Positions 7,459 to 15,864 of a stretch of 56,660 nt of DNA are shown here, in pieces. A model generated the notes under the pieces. It was not told the origin of the DNA, ran no database searches, and worked only from the letters and a program-made list of their open reading frames with translations. This DNA is from an uncultured Alphaproteobacteria bacterium. GTDB taxonomy: Bacteria; Pseudomonadota; Alphaproteobacteria; Rhizobiales; Ancalomicrobiaceae. Position 1 is the stretch's first letter. Every line of letters begins with the position of its first letter. Location of the stretch: contig CALBKH010000100.1 in the NCBI GenBank assembly GCA_937892955.1, positions 1 through 56,660 on the forward strand, read 5' to 3'. The position numbers and the translations under genes are program-made.

Positions 7459-8805
7459 TCATTCGGCCGGGGCGGCGTTGGCGTCGCGCGAGACGAGCTC
7501 GGGCTTCACCGGTCCGAAGATCGACCACAGATACATCAGCGCACCGATGACGACGACCGCGCCGGAACCGAGGCGCAGGACGTAGAAGAGCGTCATCTGG
7601 TCCTGAACCTCCATGTAGCCCTGGCCGAGGACGCGCTGCAGATGGGTCTGCACCACGCCGGCGAAGGTCAGCGTGAAGGTCATGAAGGCCATGGCCGAGG
7701 ACATCACCCAGAAGCTCAGCATGTTGAGCACCTGGTTGTAGGGCTGACGGCCGAGCAGGTAGGGCATGGCGTAGGTCATGATCGCCAGGTTCAGCGAGAC
7801 GTAGGCGCCGAAGAAGGCGAGATGGCCGTGGGCCGCGGTCACCTGGGTGCCGTGGGTGTAGTAGTTCACGCCGTGCAGGGTGTGCATGAAGCCCCACACG
7901 CCGGCGCCGAAGAAGGCGAGCACCGCACAGCCGAGCGCCCACAGGAGCGCGGCATTGTTGGGATGCTCACGCCGACGCTTCCACACCATGTTGAAGGTGA
8001 ACAGCACCATGGCGAAGAAGGGCAGCACTTCGAGGCTCGAGAAGATCGAGCCGATCCACTGCCAGTAGGACGGCGTGCCGATCCAGTAGTAGTGGTGGCC
8101 GGTGCCGAGCAGGCCGGTGAAGAGCGACAGGGCGACGATGGCGTAGAGCCACTTCTCGATCACCTCGCGGTCGACGCCGGTCATCTTCAGCATCAGGAAG
8201 GCGAGCACCGCGGCCATCACCAGTTCCCACACGCCCTCGACCCACAGATGGACGACGTACCACCAGTACATCTTGTCCACCGAGAGGTTCGACGGATTGT
8301 AGAGCGAGAACAGGAAGAAGATGGCGATGCCCCACAGGCCGAGGAGCAGGACGTTGGTGATCGCGGTCTTGCGGCCCTTCAACACCGTCATCGAGACGTT
8401 GAAGAGGAAGATCAGCGCACCGACGATGATGCCGAGCTTGACCCAGAGCGGCTGCTCGAGGAACTCGCGGCCTTCGTGGATGCGGAAGACGTAGCCGATC
8501 ACCGCACCGAGCGCGCCGACCACGAGGATCGCGAGCTGGATGTAGGCGAGCTTGACCGAATGGATCTCGGTCTCGGATTCTTCCGGAACGAGATAGTAGG
8601 CGGCGCCGAAGAAGCCGAGCAGCAACCACACGATCAGCGAGTTGGTGTGCAGCATGCGGAGAATGTTGAAGGGCAACAGCTCCGACAGGAAGTTCGGCGC
8701 GACGTAGACGTAGCCGGCGATCAGGCCGACGGTCACCTGGACGGCGAAAAGGGCGAGCGCGACGATGAAGTAGGCGAGCGCCACCTTCTGGCTTTCGTAT
8801 TTCAT
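7459..8805 (-). CDS. norB: Nitric oxide reductase large subunit, cytochrome b (NorB)
   Basis: Catalytic subunit of cytochrome-c-dependent NO reductase in the inner membrane, reducing two NO to N2O. The 448-aa, roughly 12-helix protein is the usual NorB length. Haem and iron ligands of the haem-copper oxidase superfamily are visible: LRMLHTN in an early helix, VVHLWVEGVWE, GTGHHYYWIG, and the THGTQVTAAHGHLAFFG block carrying the haem histidines. The glutamates typical of NorB (HLWVEGVWE) are present. ATG 8805 (MKYESQKVALAYF) is preceded by a GGAGGGGG stretch and matches homologues; the longer frame overlaps norC. It begins 17 bases after norC. Confidence 0.98.
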   Translation of the reverse strand: MKYESQKVALAYFIVALALFAVQVTVGLIAGYVYVAPNFLSELLPFNILRMLHTNSLIVWLLLGFFGAAYYLVPEESETEIHSVKLAYIQLAILVVGALGAVIGYVFRIHEGREFLEQPLWVKLGIIVGALIFLFNVSMTVLKGRKTAITNVLLLGLWGIAIFFLFSLYNPSNLSVDKMYWWYVVHLWVEGVWELVMAAVLAFLMLKMTGVDREVIEKWLYAIVALSLFTGLLGTGHHYYWIGTPSYWQWIGSIFSSLEVLPFFAMVLFTFNMVWKRRREHPNNAALLWALGCAVLAFFGAGVWGFMHTLHGVNYYTHGTQVTAAHGHLAFFGAYVSLNLAIMTYAMPYLLGRQPYNQVLNMLSFWVMSSAMAFMTFTLTFAGVVQTHLQRVLGQGYMEVQDQMTLFYVLRLGSGAVVVIGALMYLWSIFGPVKPELVSRDANAAPAE

Positions 8806-8822
8806 GACTTCATCCCCCTCCC

Positions 8823-9275
8823 TCAGCCCGAGACCTTGGGCGGCCAATTCTGAGTATCGATCTTCGAAACCCAGGCGAAGAAGTCGACGAGGCCGTCGAG
8901 TTCCTTCTCGGAGAGATTGAACTGCGGCATCTGACGCCGGCCCTCGATGTGGGTCGGCTGGGCCTTCATCCAGGCCTTGATCGTCTCGCGAGCCGCCGCC
9001 GGATCCTTGTCGCCGCCGTAGCGGACGAAGACGTTGCCGAGTTCCGGCGCGAAGTAGGCGCCTTCACCCAGCAGGGTGTGGCAGTTGATGCAGGAGTTCT
9101 TCTCCCACACGTGTTTACCGAGCACGACGCCGTCGGTGATCGGCGCCTTGGCGGTCGAGGTATTGACCACGTAGTAGTGGCTCTGGGCGGTCAGCGAAAC
9201 GAAGATCAACAGGAAGGCGAGCGACCCCCCGTAGAAGATGTTTCGCGCCGCTGATTTGGTGAGCGCGTCGAACAT
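8823..9275 (-). CDS. norC: Nitric oxide reductase small subunit, cytochrome c (NorC)
   Basis: Membrane-anchored monohaem cytochrome c that delivers electrons to NorB. The 150-aa protein has one N-terminal membrane anchor (about residues 13-31, IFYGGSLAFLLIFVSL) and a periplasmic domain with one haem motif CINCH followed by TLLGEGAYFAPELG. A distal Met in RRQMPQF is the likely axial ligand. ATG 9275 follows a GGGGGA site; the extra residues of the longer frame are not NorC-like. It is the first gene of norCBQD, so the promoter should lie just upstream. Confidence 0.97.
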   Translation of the reverse strand: MFDALTKSAARNIFYGGSLAFLLIFVSLTAQSHYYVVNTSTAKAPITDGVVLGKHVWEKNSCINCHTLLGEGAYFAPELGNVFVRYGGDKDPAAARETIKAWMKAQPTHIEGRRQMPQFNLSEKELDGLVDFFAWVSKIDTQNWPPKVSG

Positions 9276-9946
9276 AGAGTCCCCCGTTCTGATCGGATCA
9301 GCTCCGAGTGGACGATGCCGAGGGCGAGATTTCGAAGCCTTGATATTTGGTAATCTCGGTGTTTCACACCATGGACGAGGTGGCACCGCAGCAAAAAAAG
9401 CGCGGCATCGAAGCTCTCACCGAGAGCGCCGATGCCGCGAACAGTCATTCAGGGCAATCCGATGGATCCCGACCCGTTCGAGATCGTTATCCGAGACGAA
9501 CATTGCGCGCCTTTTCCCGATACGTACTTGATAGTAGTCAAGTCGGACAAATTTCCTGAGACGGAGACGACCGCGAGATCATCCGTGCTCGATAGACGAA
9601 TGGTGAGCCGTACCACCCGTTTCAGCGAATTTCTCGTCGACGTTCTTCCTCGGGGAGAGAACAGTCCGTCGAAAGTCGAGACGAATTCACGCAGGGATAC
9701 GAAGAACCCGGTCGAACCGGCGGCACAGGGAACCGTCCTGCGACTCGTGACGGATCCTTCGACCTGCCGTTCGTCGTGAATCGGGAGGCCGAGCCGCCGC
9801 TATTCACGGTTCGTCATCCGCAAAACGACAGAGCGACACCGAAGCCGGTTGATCAAGACGTACTCATCATGCCAAAAAGGCCGGCATCCGGATCGATGGT
9901 CGCGTACGCACGTGGCGCGACCTTCAGGCGCATCGGAGGGGTGTTC
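9276..9946. other. Long spacer upstream of norC
   Basis: This 671-base region carries the nor promoter at its left end (candidate FNR-family site at 9340-9353). The rest has somewhat lower GC than the neighbouring genes. A frame at 9432-9779 on the plus strand (possible ATG at 9462) could encode about 100 aa, but it has no recognisable domain, a Ser/Thr/Arg-rich second half and a weak ribosome site, so I do not call it a gene. Confidence 0.5.
9340..9353 (-). promoter_or_regulatory. Candidate FNR/NnrR-type operator for norCBQD
   Basis: TTGATATTTGGTAA, read on the minus strand as TTACC-AAAT-ATCAA. One half-site is the perfect FNR-family ATCAA; the other half matches TTGAT at two of five positions. 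It lies 65-78 bases upstream of the norC ATG, a distance that would fit activation of a start site near 9305. FNR-family regulators (NnrR, Dnr, FnrL) control nor genes in relatives; which one acts here is inference. Confidence 0.4.
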
Positions 9947-10168
9947 ATGTGCGGTGAACAGATCGGAGACGGGACGACCCACAGATTCGATCCGACTCGT
10001 TGCCCCCTTCTCCAGGGTCTGACCTCGGAGGAGGCCGATCGGATGATGCGCACGGATCCGCGCATCCGCGCCTGCATCGCCGCTTCCGAATCGGGGGCCG
10101 CGAACATCGAGCCCTGCGTCGCCAAGATGGTGCGCGCCCACGATGCGAGGACCGCGCGCGTCGCTTGA
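9947..10168 (+). CDS. Hypothetical small protein
   Basis: A 73-aa frame starting MCGEQIGDGTTHRFD and containing LTSEEADRMMRTDPRIRACI, which looks like a helical segment. Support is a good GGAGGGG ribosome site five bases before ATG 9947 and a fairly even amino-acid composition. Three cysteines are spread over the chain; there is no signal peptide. I recognise no family. The longer in-frame extension upstream (from 9776) has no good start site. It ends 15 bases before the convergent glycosyltransferase stop. Confidence 0.45.
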   Translation: MCGEQIGDGTTHRFDPTRCPLLQGLTSEEADRMMRTDPRIRACIAASESGAANIEPCVAKMVRAHDARTARVA

Positions 10169-10183
10169 CGCGGAGTTCCGGTT

Positions 10184-11233
10184 TCAGTTCGACCACCGCC
10201 CCAACCGTTCGATCAGCGCCCCGCGATCACCGCGCGCGGCGGCGTTCCAACGTTCGACGTTGGCCATGGCGCCGGCGGCGGCGGTGAGGAAGACGTCGGG
10301 GCGGGTGACCAGCCGGTCGATGGCCTCGGCGGCGGCGGCCGGATCGGACGGATCGACGAATTCGCCCGAGGTGTCGAGCACCTCGCGGAACACCGGCTTG
10401 TCCGGCGCCACCACCGGCAGCCCGGCGTATTGCGCCTCGAGCAGCGGCAGACCGAGCCCCTCGTCGTGCGAGGTGGAGAGGAAGACGTGGGCGCTCGCGA
10501 GGAGATCGCGCACCTCCTGCGGCCCGCGATAGCCGTGCATCGCCACGCCGGGGCGATCCTTCAGGCGATCCGCTTCACCACCCCATCCCGGCCGGCCGAC
10601 GACGTGGAGGCAGGCGTCCCAGCCGTATCGGGTGCGCAGCGCTTCGACGATCGCGGCGGCGGCGAGGAGGTTCTTGCGCGGCTCGACGGTCCCGAGCGCG
10701 ATCAGATCGAGGCGCCCGCCACGCTGCACCCGGCGGGCGGCGGCGGCGCGGGCGGCGGCTTCGGCGCCGATGGCGAAGACGTCGCGCACTTCGGGGCGGT
10801 AGAGGGTGATCTCGGCGTCGGGGCGACAGAAGGCCCGCAGTTCGGTCGCCGTGGTGCGCGAATTGACCAGGAACCAGGGCAAGGTCGTCACCGCGCGGCG
10901 GAAGGCCGGTGCCATGTAGAGGGCGGCGCGGCGGTTCAGATCCTGCGGACGCGTGAGGAGAAAGCAGTCGTGGACGTAGGGCACGACGCGGGCGCCGAAG
11001 AGCGAGGCGGGAATCGACGGCGGGAAGCCCGGCGCCAGCAGGATCGATCCGGGCGTGGCGAGGAGACGCGCCGGGATCGTCACCTGCTGGGCGAAGATCA
11101 GACCGGCGGTGCCCGAAGCGGTGATCGGATGGAGTTTCAACGGCGCCAGCGCGTCGGCGGCGAAGAGTTCCAGAGTGATGCGCTCGAGCCCGGTCACGGT
11201 GCGGCCGAGATGGGTGTGGTCGACGAAGATCAC
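10184..11233 (-). CDS. Glycosyltransferase family 4/1 (GT-B fold)
   Basis: Cytoplasmic glycosyltransferase of 349 aa, likely adding a sugar to a lipid-linked polysaccharide precursor. The N-terminal half starts IFVDHTHLGRTVTGLERI, with the Gly-containing acceptor loop usual for GT4. The C-terminal half has the nucleotide-sugar site: LIALGTVEPRKNL, then SHDEGLGLPLLEAQ, whose two glutamates form the EX7E motif, then GLPVVAPDKPVFREV. GTG 11233 is chosen because GGGAGAGGGA precedes it and the upstream frame overlaps the next gene in an Arg-rich, non-coding-looking stretch. It lies 83 bases downstream of the Wzz-like gene and is probably co-transcribed with it. Confidence 0.9.
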   Translation of the reverse strand: MIFVDHTHLGRTVTGLERITLELFAADALAPLKLHPITASGTAGLIFAQQVTIPARLLATPGSILLAPGFPPSIPASLFGARVVPYVHDCFLLTRPQDLNRRAALYMAPAFRRAVTTLPWFLVNSRTTATELRAFCRPDAEITLYRPEVRDVFAIGAEAAARAAAARRVQRGGRLDLIALGTVEPRKNLLAAAAIVEALRTRYGWDACLHVVGRPGWGGEADRLKDRPGVAMHGYRGPQEVRDLLASAHVFLSTSHDEGLGLPLLEAQYAGLPVVAPDKPVFREVLDTSGEFVDPSDPAAAAEAIDRLVTRPDVFLTAAAGAMANVERWNAAARGDRGALIERLGRWSN

Positions 11234-11316
11234 GCGGTCCCTCTCCCTTGCCGCCGGCGCGGCCCCGGCGGTGGCGACGACTTCATGCCGACGGCCCTGT
11301 CCGATGCCCGTCGCTC

Positions 11317-13665
11317 TCAGGCGCGACGGGAACGACGGCGATCGTCGCGGTGCGAGGACGATCCGTCGGCGACCCGGAGGACGACGATGCCGTCGAAGTG
11401 GGGCAGAAGACCCCGCATGACGTCGATCTCGCCGGCGACGCGGCGACCGCCGAGATCCTTGTCGTCGACCACCAGGGTGACGTGATCGGCGACCTCGGCC
11501 GCATCGAAGAGCACGGCGGCCGACGGCGATCCGCCGAGATGCAGCACCACGCCGTCGTGATCGCGCATCGCCGCGGCGACGAAATCGGCGAGGCGACCGG
11601 CGCGGCGCGACGGTCCGGCGGCGGCGAGATCGTCGGACGGGCGGGCGAAGCCGACGCCGTGTTCGTCGACGCGCACGTCGAAGCCGCTCTCGACCCGGCG
11701 CCGGCGCGAGCGGGCGATCGGCGCGGCCCGCTCGAAGGCCTCGTCGAAGGGCGACGGGTCGGCGGCGAGATCGATCACCATCATCGACGCGCCGCGCACC
11801 GCCTCGGCGCGGGCGAAGCCATGGGCGAGGGCGGCGACGATCGGGGTCGGAACCGAATTGGAGAAGAGGACACGGACCCGCGGCAGGCCTTCGCCGAGTT
11901 CGGCGGCGAGACGGCGCAGGCCGGCGAGGCCGGCGACGTCGGTGCGGCCGTCGGGGGCGACGACGAAGGCGTCGATCACCGCGCCGCCGCCTTCGGCGAG
12001 GCCGCCGAGACGGGCGATGCGTTCGGGCGTGAGGGCGAGATCGACCCGGACCGGCTCGACCGAGGCGCGGACGGGGCGCGACGGCGGCTCGGCCGTGGGC
12101 GCGGTCGTCGTGGGCGCCGGCTCGGCCCGGAGCTCGGTATCGGGGTCGGACGTCGGCGGCGGCTCGGCGACGGGGTCGTCCGCGAAGGTGGGAGCGGCGG
12201 CGGGAGCGACATCCTCCGGGATCACCGCGGCGAGCCGGCGCGCGACGGGAGGTTCGACCGAGGCGCTTTCGCGACGGCGCTCGGCGAGGAGGGCGGCGAC
12301 GTCGCGGCGCCCCCGCAGCAACGCCGCCGAGATGCTGGAGCCGAGACCGGCGAGCAGGGCGAGACCGAGGATGATCGCGACCCGCGGTGAATAGGGCTTC
12401 AACGGCACCTGCGCCGGCGAGACGATGGTCGCGTCGGAGATCTGGGTCGACTTCTGCAGATGCGTCTCCTCCATGCGGGAGACGAAGGACTTGTAGAGTT
12501 CGCGGCGGGCCAGCGCCTCGTTCTCCAGCTCCTGCAGGGCGACGGTGGCCTCGCCCTTGTCGGCGAGGCGGGCCTGGGCGCGATCGAGGTTCTTGCGGAC
12601 GTTGTCCTCGGCCGCGCGGGCGAGTTGGTAGTCCATCTCGGCGGTGGCGGTGAGCGACTTCACCTGATCGAGGATCAGCGCCCTGTCGCGGTCCATCTCG
12701 GCGGCGGCGGCGCGCGCCTTGGGATGGAGCGGACCGTAGTCCTGCTCGACCTCGGTGCGGCGCTTGGCGGCGAGCGCCGCTTCGATCTTCAGCCGAGACA
12801 GAACCGAAGAGCCGACACCGTCGAGACCGGCGGGAAACTGGATCTCGCCGGACTTGAGGACCTGCTTCAGCTTGTCCCAACGCTCCTTGGCGTCCTGGGC
12901 CTTCTGGCGCGCGGCGACGAGGCCTTCGTTCAACTGGCGCAGCGTCTCCTCGTCGACGAGGTTGCCGCGGGTGACGGCGATGCCGTTGGCGCGCTTGTAT
13001 TCTTCGACCTTGGCCTCGGCCTCCATCATCTTCTGGCGCATGGTCTCGACCTGACGCGACAGAAGCGCGTTGGCCTGCTCGATCTGGGCGACCTTGGCCT
13101 GGGCGAGACCGGCGACGAAGGCCTCGGCGACCGCCTGGGAGAGGCGCGCCGACTTCTCCGCCGACTTCGTCGTGACGGTGACGTCGACGATGTTGTTCTC
13201 CTTCGGCCGCTCGACCACCACCATCTCGGCGAGATTGCGCACCGCGCGGGCGTCGAGCGCCTCGGGGCCGAGGTCGGCGGCGTTCGCCCCGACGATCTCG
13301 GGATCGGCGGCGAGCCCCTCCTTCTTCACCACCGCGGCGAGATTGCCGAAGGACTTCACCAGTTCGACCCGGGTCTCCACCCAACCGGCTTCGATCGAAT
13401 ATTGCGGCTTGTTGACGTCGGAGCCGACGAGTTGCTTGTCGCGCGGATCGAGCAGGACGCGGGTGGCGGCGCGCCAGGTCTTGGGCGCGAGGACGACGTA
13501 GGCGCCGGCGAGACCGAGAAAGAGCGCGGTGATCAGGGCGACGAGCCACCAGCGCCGGGCGAGCAGCCGGCCGACCACGGCGAGGTCGACGGCGGTCGCC
13601 TCGTCACCCGGGACGGCGGACGCCGTCGCGGCGACCGTGCGTTGCTCGAGGGGTACCCCGGACAT
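11317..13665 (-). CDS. Wzz/GumC-family polysaccharide co-polymerase with degenerate BY-kinase-like C-terminus
   Basis: Inner-membrane protein of 782 aa expected to set chain length and couple polymerisation to export. TM1 lies at about 39-61 and TM2 at about 429-450, preceded by the family's Pro-rich PLKPYSPR; the periplasmic part (170-400) is largely coiled coil. After a Pro/Ala/Thr-rich linker (485-545) there is a Rossmann-like domain (545-770) that lines up with bacterial tyrosine kinases, but where a P-loop would stand the sequence reads FSNSVPTPIVA (601-611), with no GKT/S. The following strand MMVIDLAAD (628-636) keeps the shape of Walker A'. The C-terminal tail is Arg-rich with no tyrosine cluster. 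It is probably a non-catalytic scaffold. ATG 13665 follows GGTGGGA. Confidence 0.88.
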   Translation of the reverse strand: MSGVPLEQRTVAATASAVPGDEATAVDLAVVGRLLARRWWLVALITALFLGLAGAYVVLAPKTWRAATRVLLDPRDKQLVGSDVNKPQYSIEAGWVETRVELVKSFGNLAAVVKKEGLAADPEIVGANAADLGPEALDARAVRNLAEMVVVERPKENNIVDVTVTTKSAEKSARLSQAVAEAFVAGLAQAKVAQIEQANALLSRQVETMRQKMMEAEAKVEEYKRANGIAVTRGNLVDEETLRQLNEGLVAARQKAQDAKERWDKLKQVLKSGEIQFPAGLDGVGSSVLSRLKIEAALAAKRRTEVEQDYGPLHPKARAAAAEMDRDRALILDQVKSLTATAEMDYQLARAAEDNVRKNLDRAQARLADKGEATVALQELENEALARRELYKSFVSRMEETHLQKSTQISDATIVSPAQVPLKPYSPRVAIILGLALLAGLGSSISAALLRGRRDVAALLAERRRESASVEPPVARRLAAVIPEDVAPAAAPTFADDPVAEPPPTSDPDTELRAEPAPTTTAPTAEPPSRPVRASVEPVRVDLALTPERIARLGGLAEGGGAVIDAFVVAPDGRTDVAGLAGLRRLAAELGEGLPRVRVLFSNSVPTPIVAALAHGFARAEAVRGASMMVIDLAADPSPFDEAFERAAPIARSRRRRVESGFDVRVDEHGVGFARPSDDLAAAGPSRRAGRLADFVAAAMRDHDGVVLHLGGSPSAAVLFDAAEVADHVTLVVDDKDLGGRRVAGEIDVMRGLLPHFDGIVVLRVADGSSSHRDDRRRSRRA

Positions 13666-14092
13666 GCGATCCCACCGTTCGGCCCGGCATCCGCGGCCAT
13701 CTCGGCGGCGATGTCGGGAGAGTTCGACGTGTTGCGACCGGCGACCCGATCGACGAGGAGACCGTACGAGAAACGAACAAGGTCTTCGGAAATCCCACGC
13801 CCCAGATGAAGCCAAAGCCTTCAACAAATCGTTAACCATGTTCGCCTTCGCACAGATCGGCGCTTCGAGATCGAAGCGTCGGATCTCGGACCGCGACCCG
13901 GCGCGAGGCCGCGCCGATCCGCGGCGGATCCCCCGACATCCGCGGGTCGATCGGTCGAGGCGAATCGTGTGAGACTGGTGAGGCAGGGACGATTCTCGAG
14001 CGTCATGGAATTTCCGTTCATTTTCCGAATGTATTGGTTTCAGGACGACCGGCCCGGGCCGGAAACGCAGAGCGTGAGTGAGCCGGCCGATC
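13666..14092. other. Divergent promoter region between polysaccharide genes
   Basis: A 427-base spacer between the minus-strand Wzz-like gene and a plus-strand glycosyltransferase. It holds AT-richer islands (for example around 13820-13850 and 14010-14040), as expected for divergent promoters. I see no convincing hexamer pair, palindrome or small gene in it. Confidence 0.5.
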
Positions 14093-15187
14093 ATGACCAC
14101 GCGACGCCGCCTCAGACTGCTGTTCACCACCCGCGCCTTCGGCGGCGGCGGGGCGGAACGGGTGTGGGCGACGCTGGCCGATCGTTTCGCGGCGCGCGGC
14201 GACGAGGTCGTCCTGGCGATCGATCTCGACGGCGGACGCCCGTCGTTCGCCGATCCGACGAACCCGCGGGTCGTCATCCTCGGCTCCGGTCATCTGCGCG
14301 CGACACGGCGGCTCGCCGACATCCTGCGCGAGTTCCGGCCGGACGTGGCGCTGGCCGCCATCTCGGGATCCTGCGTCAAGCTGGTGGCGGCGTCGGCGCT
14401 GGCGGGGACGCGGACGCCGGTCGTCGTCTCCTACCACGGCTTCCAGGAGTACCTGACCGGCCGGCTCGCCAAACTCGCCTATTGGGGCATGCCGGCGATG
14501 AACCGGCGGGCGGCGCGGATCGTCACCGTCTCCGACGGGCTGCGGCGAGAACTGATCGAACGCTGGGGCGCCGACCCGGCGAAGACGCTGCGCATCTACA
14601 ATCCCGCCACCATCGATCTCGGCGACGCGGCGTCCACCGCCGCCGATCTCGCCGTGCGACCGGACGTGGTGCTGGCGGCCGGGCGGCTCAGCCACGAGAA
14701 GGGCGTCGACGTGCTGATCGACGCCTTCGCTCGGGTGAAGCGTCCCGGCGCGCGGCTGGTGATCGCCGGCGACGGCGGCGAGCGAGCGAAACTGACCCGT
14801 CAGGCCCGCGATCTCGGCATCGCCGATCGCGTCACCTTCCTCGGACAGGTGGACGACGTCCGGGCGCTCTACCGGCAGACGCGGGTCCTCGCCGTGCCGT
14901 CGCGGACCGAGGCCTTCGGCATGGTGCTGGTCGAGGCGCTGGCGCACGGGCTGCCGATCGTGGCGACCGCCTGCACCGGACCGACGGAGATCCTCGACGG
15001 CGGGCGCTTCGGGCGTCTCGTGCCGGTCGAAGATCCGGCGTCGCTGGCGGCCGGCATCGACATCGCGCTCGCCGACCCCGGCGATCCACGACCGCGGTTC
15101 GCCCGTGCCGAGACCTACTCCTTCGAAAAGGGGTTCGGCGAATGGGAGCGACTGGTGAACGAGATCGTCGCGACGTCCGAAGCGTGA
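14093..15187 (+). CDS. Glycosyltransferase family 4
   Basis: A 364-aa GT-B glycosyltransferase, cytoplasmic, probably acting on the same lipid-linked saccharide as the neighbouring enzymes. The N-terminus has the acceptor loop FGGGGAERVWATLAD; the C-terminal donor half shows LAAGRLSHEKGVDVLIDAF, then LVIAGDGGER, then SRTEAFGMVLVEALAHG with EX7E, and GLPIVATACTGPTEIL. These are typical of GT4 enzymes that use UDP- or GDP-sugars. ATG 14093 is used; an in-frame GTG at 14078 is an alternative, and neither has a strong ribosome site. It reads away from the Wzz-like gene and is convergent with the half-length transferase that ends five bases away. Confidence 0.92.
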   Translation: MTTRRRLRLLFTTRAFGGGGAERVWATLADRFAARGDEVVLAIDLDGGRPSFADPTNPRVVILGSGHLRATRRLADILREFRPDVALAAISGSCVKLVAASALAGTRTPVVVSYHGFQEYLTGRLAKLAYWGMPAMNRRAARIVTVSDGLRRELIERWGADPAKTLRIYNPATIDLGDAASTAADLAVRPDVVLAAGRLSHEKGVDVLIDAFARVKRPGARLVIAGDGGERAKLTRQARDLGIADRVTFLGQVDDVRALYRQTRVLAVPSRTEAFGMVLVEALAHGLPIVATACTGPTEILDGGRFGRLVPVEDPASLAAGIDIALADPGDPRPRFARAETYSFEKGFGEWERLVNEIVATSEA

Positions 15188-15191
15188 GGGA

Positions 15192-15860
15192 TCAGGCGGC
15201 GGCGTGCAGGCCGCGCCGGACGGCGTGGGCGTCGAAGAGCCGGCGATGGCGTTCCCACAGGCGGGCGACCTGTACGTCGCCGTCGAAGAGTGAGACGGTC
15301 GAGGCCTCTTCGCCGACGGGAAGAGCCAGCAATTCGGTCTTGGCGGCGATCGTCGGATGGGCATCGCGACACCGGCGGGCGAACCCCGGGTCGCAGGCCA
15401 CCACACGGTCGGCCACTCGCAGCGCCAGCGATTCGCGCAGCGCCGTCCGCAGCGGCACACGCCCGGCGATCGCACCGGCGTGCGGATCGGCGTGGACCAC
15501 CAGCACGATCGGCCGGCCGACGAGACGGGCGAGCGGCACCCAGGTGAAGTCGTGCACCGAAACGGAGGCGACCTCGGCGCGCGCGGCGGTGCGCACCGCG
15601 GAGAGATGACGCATCAATCCGGCGGCGAAGGACCCCGAGCCGCTGCGGCGCACCGGCAGGAAGTCGACCGATCGGCCGGCCACCGAGATCGCCGCACCGG
15701 TGCCGGGGCGGAGATCACCGACGTGGTCGGTGCCGACGAAGAGAACCGAGAAGTCCGAGGGCAGCGCCGACAGGACGGCATTCAGCCGGGTCTCGACGGC
15801 GCCCGCAGGCTCGATGCGCGGGTCGGTCGGGTGGATCAGGCACAGCCGATGCGAAGTCAT
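15192..15860 (-). CDS. Half-length glycosyltransferase-like protein (GT4 N-terminal domain only)
   Basis: A 222-aa protein resembling only the N-terminal, acceptor-binding half of a GT4 enzyme: LCLIHPTDPRIEPAGAVETR, then LFVGTDHVGDL, then VSVHDFTWVPLARLVGRPIVLVVHADPHAG and a segment like the domain boundary (RVADRVVACDPGFARR). The donor-binding half with the EX7E motif is absent; the chain stops about where that half would begin. No second half is visible downstream, since the next gene converges five bases away. It may be a truncated remnant or a stand-alone partner for another transferase. It starts four bases after the WecG-like gene and is surely co-transcribed with it. Confidence 0.7.
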   Translation of the reverse strand: MTSHRLCLIHPTDPRIEPAGAVETRLNAVLSALPSDFSVLFVGTDHVGDLRPGTGAAISVAGRSVDFLPVRRSGSGSFAAGLMRHLSAVRTAARAEVASVSVHDFTWVPLARLVGRPIVLVVHADPHAGAIAGRVPLRTALRESLALRVADRVVACDPGFARRCRDAHPTIAAKTELLALPVGEEASTVSLFDGDVQVARLWERHRRLFDAHAVRRGLHAAA

Positions 15861-15864
15861 CGTT

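Noticed and set aside
9432..9779. A possible 115-aa protein upstream of norC
   Set aside because: No recognisable domain, weak ribosome site and a Ser/Thr/Arg-rich second half. Kept only as a remark on the spacer.
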